A DNA stretch of 5,620 bases. Origin: Lutibacter sp. (GTDB taxonomy: Bacteria > Bacteroidota > Bacteroidia > Flavobacteriales > Flavobacteriaceae). Where the stretch lies: NCBI GenBank assembly GCA_030599055.1, contig JAUVOS010000169.1, positions 1-5,620 on the forward strand. The letters are read 5' to 3'. This document shows, piece by piece, positions 5,328 to 5,620 of this stretch. Position 1 is the first letter of the stretch, and each line of letters begins with the position of its first letter. The notes under the pieces were generated by a model. It was not told where the DNA came from, did not search any database, and saw nothing but the letters and a program-made list of their open reading frames with translations. The translations under genes were made by a program, and so were the position numbers.

Positions 5328-5620
5328 TTATAAGCGTTTGTTCATTTGTTTTACCATTTTTTCTTTCCAATTTCTAAAATCACCTGCTAAAATGTGTTTC
5401 CTTGCTTCTCTAACCAACCAAAGGTAAAAACCAAGGTTGTGAATAGAAGCAATTTGTTTTCCTAATAATTCTCTTGCGGCAAATAAATGTCTTAAATAGG
5501 CTTTAGAATATTGTAAATCTACATCGGTTATTCCCATTTCATCTATTGGGGAGAAATCATTTTCCCATTTTTTGTTTTTGATATTTATCGTGCCATGCGC
5601 TGTAAAAAGCATACCATTTC
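5328..5620 (-). CDS. tgt: queuine tRNA-ribosyltransferase, C-terminal part (5' end off window)
   Basis: Tgt replaces guanine 34 in the GUN anticodons of tRNA-Asp, Asn, His and Tyr with preQ1, the first tRNA-bound step of queuosine synthesis, in the cytoplasm. About 97 C-terminal residues are visible; the frame is open to the right edge and the residues before MLFTAHG read NG, matching the conserved RNGxLFT motif of the family. Further family matches are YSKAYLRHLF, the SIHNLGFYLWLVREARKHI helix and the basic end MVKQMNKRL. In E. coli Tgt, zinc is bound by Cys302, Cys304, Cys307 and His333. The aligned segment here is DEMGITDVDLQYS, so the three cysteines are replaced by Gly, Thr and Asp. The histidine, 26 residues after the third position, is kept (SIHNL). 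I recall the same loss in other Bacteroidota Tgts, so this is probably lineage-typical, not a defect. The catalytic aspartates and the start lie outside the window. The LPS-export permease gene follows after about 50 nt. Confidence 0.96.
   Translation of the reverse strand, partial: NGMLFTAHGTINIKNKKWENDFSPIDEMGITDVDLQYSKAYLRHLFAARELLGKQIASIHNLGFYLWLVREARKHILAGDFRNWKEKMVKQMNKRL

Overview
The window is AT-rich and every gene I can support lies on the minus strand. The protein sequences, the A/T-rich gene starts with no clear Shine-Dalgarno, and a match to the Bacteroidota -7 promoter box (TAnnTTTG) point to the phylum Bacteroidota, most likely a member of Flavobacteriia. This placement is recognition from memory, not a database result.

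Read in the direction of transcription, from the right edge to the left, the window holds: the C-terminal end of queuine tRNA-ribosyltransferase (tgt, cut by the right edge); an LptF/LptG-family LPS-export permease; an EamA/DMT-family transporter whose start overlaps the permease stop by 17 nt; and accA, the alpha subunit of acetyl-CoA carboxyltransferase. These four are close together and probably form one transcription unit, with a possible extra promoter just ahead of accA. A gene-free stretch of about 620 bp follows (1669-2291), then a thiolase (acetyl-CoA C-acyltransferase). The last gene is a lipoprotein with a bacterial SH3 domain of the type that precedes NlpC/P60 (C40) peptidase domains; it is cut by the left edge. 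It starts 15 nt after the thiolase stop and is probably co-transcribed with it.

Functionally this is housekeeping: tRNA modification, lipopolysaccharide transport to the outer membrane, the committed step of fatty-acid synthesis, acyl-CoA thiolysis or condensation, and probable cell-wall peptide hydrolysis. accA (fatty acids) and the Lpt permease (lipid A export) both serve the envelope, which is a loose common theme.

I found no undescribed multi-gene system, CRISPR array, transposase, integrase or RNA gene. The most notable points are these: (1) Tgt lacks the three zinc-ligand cysteines but keeps the ligand histidine; (2) an AATTTGGAATTT-type repeat appears to have extended the permease N-terminus, so that the family-like start is an internal TTG; (3) the 620-bp spacer carries two repeat structures, one a nested imperfect palindrome of about 100 bp built on CACGCAAAG-like units; (4) a strong dyad lies upstream of the thiolase.
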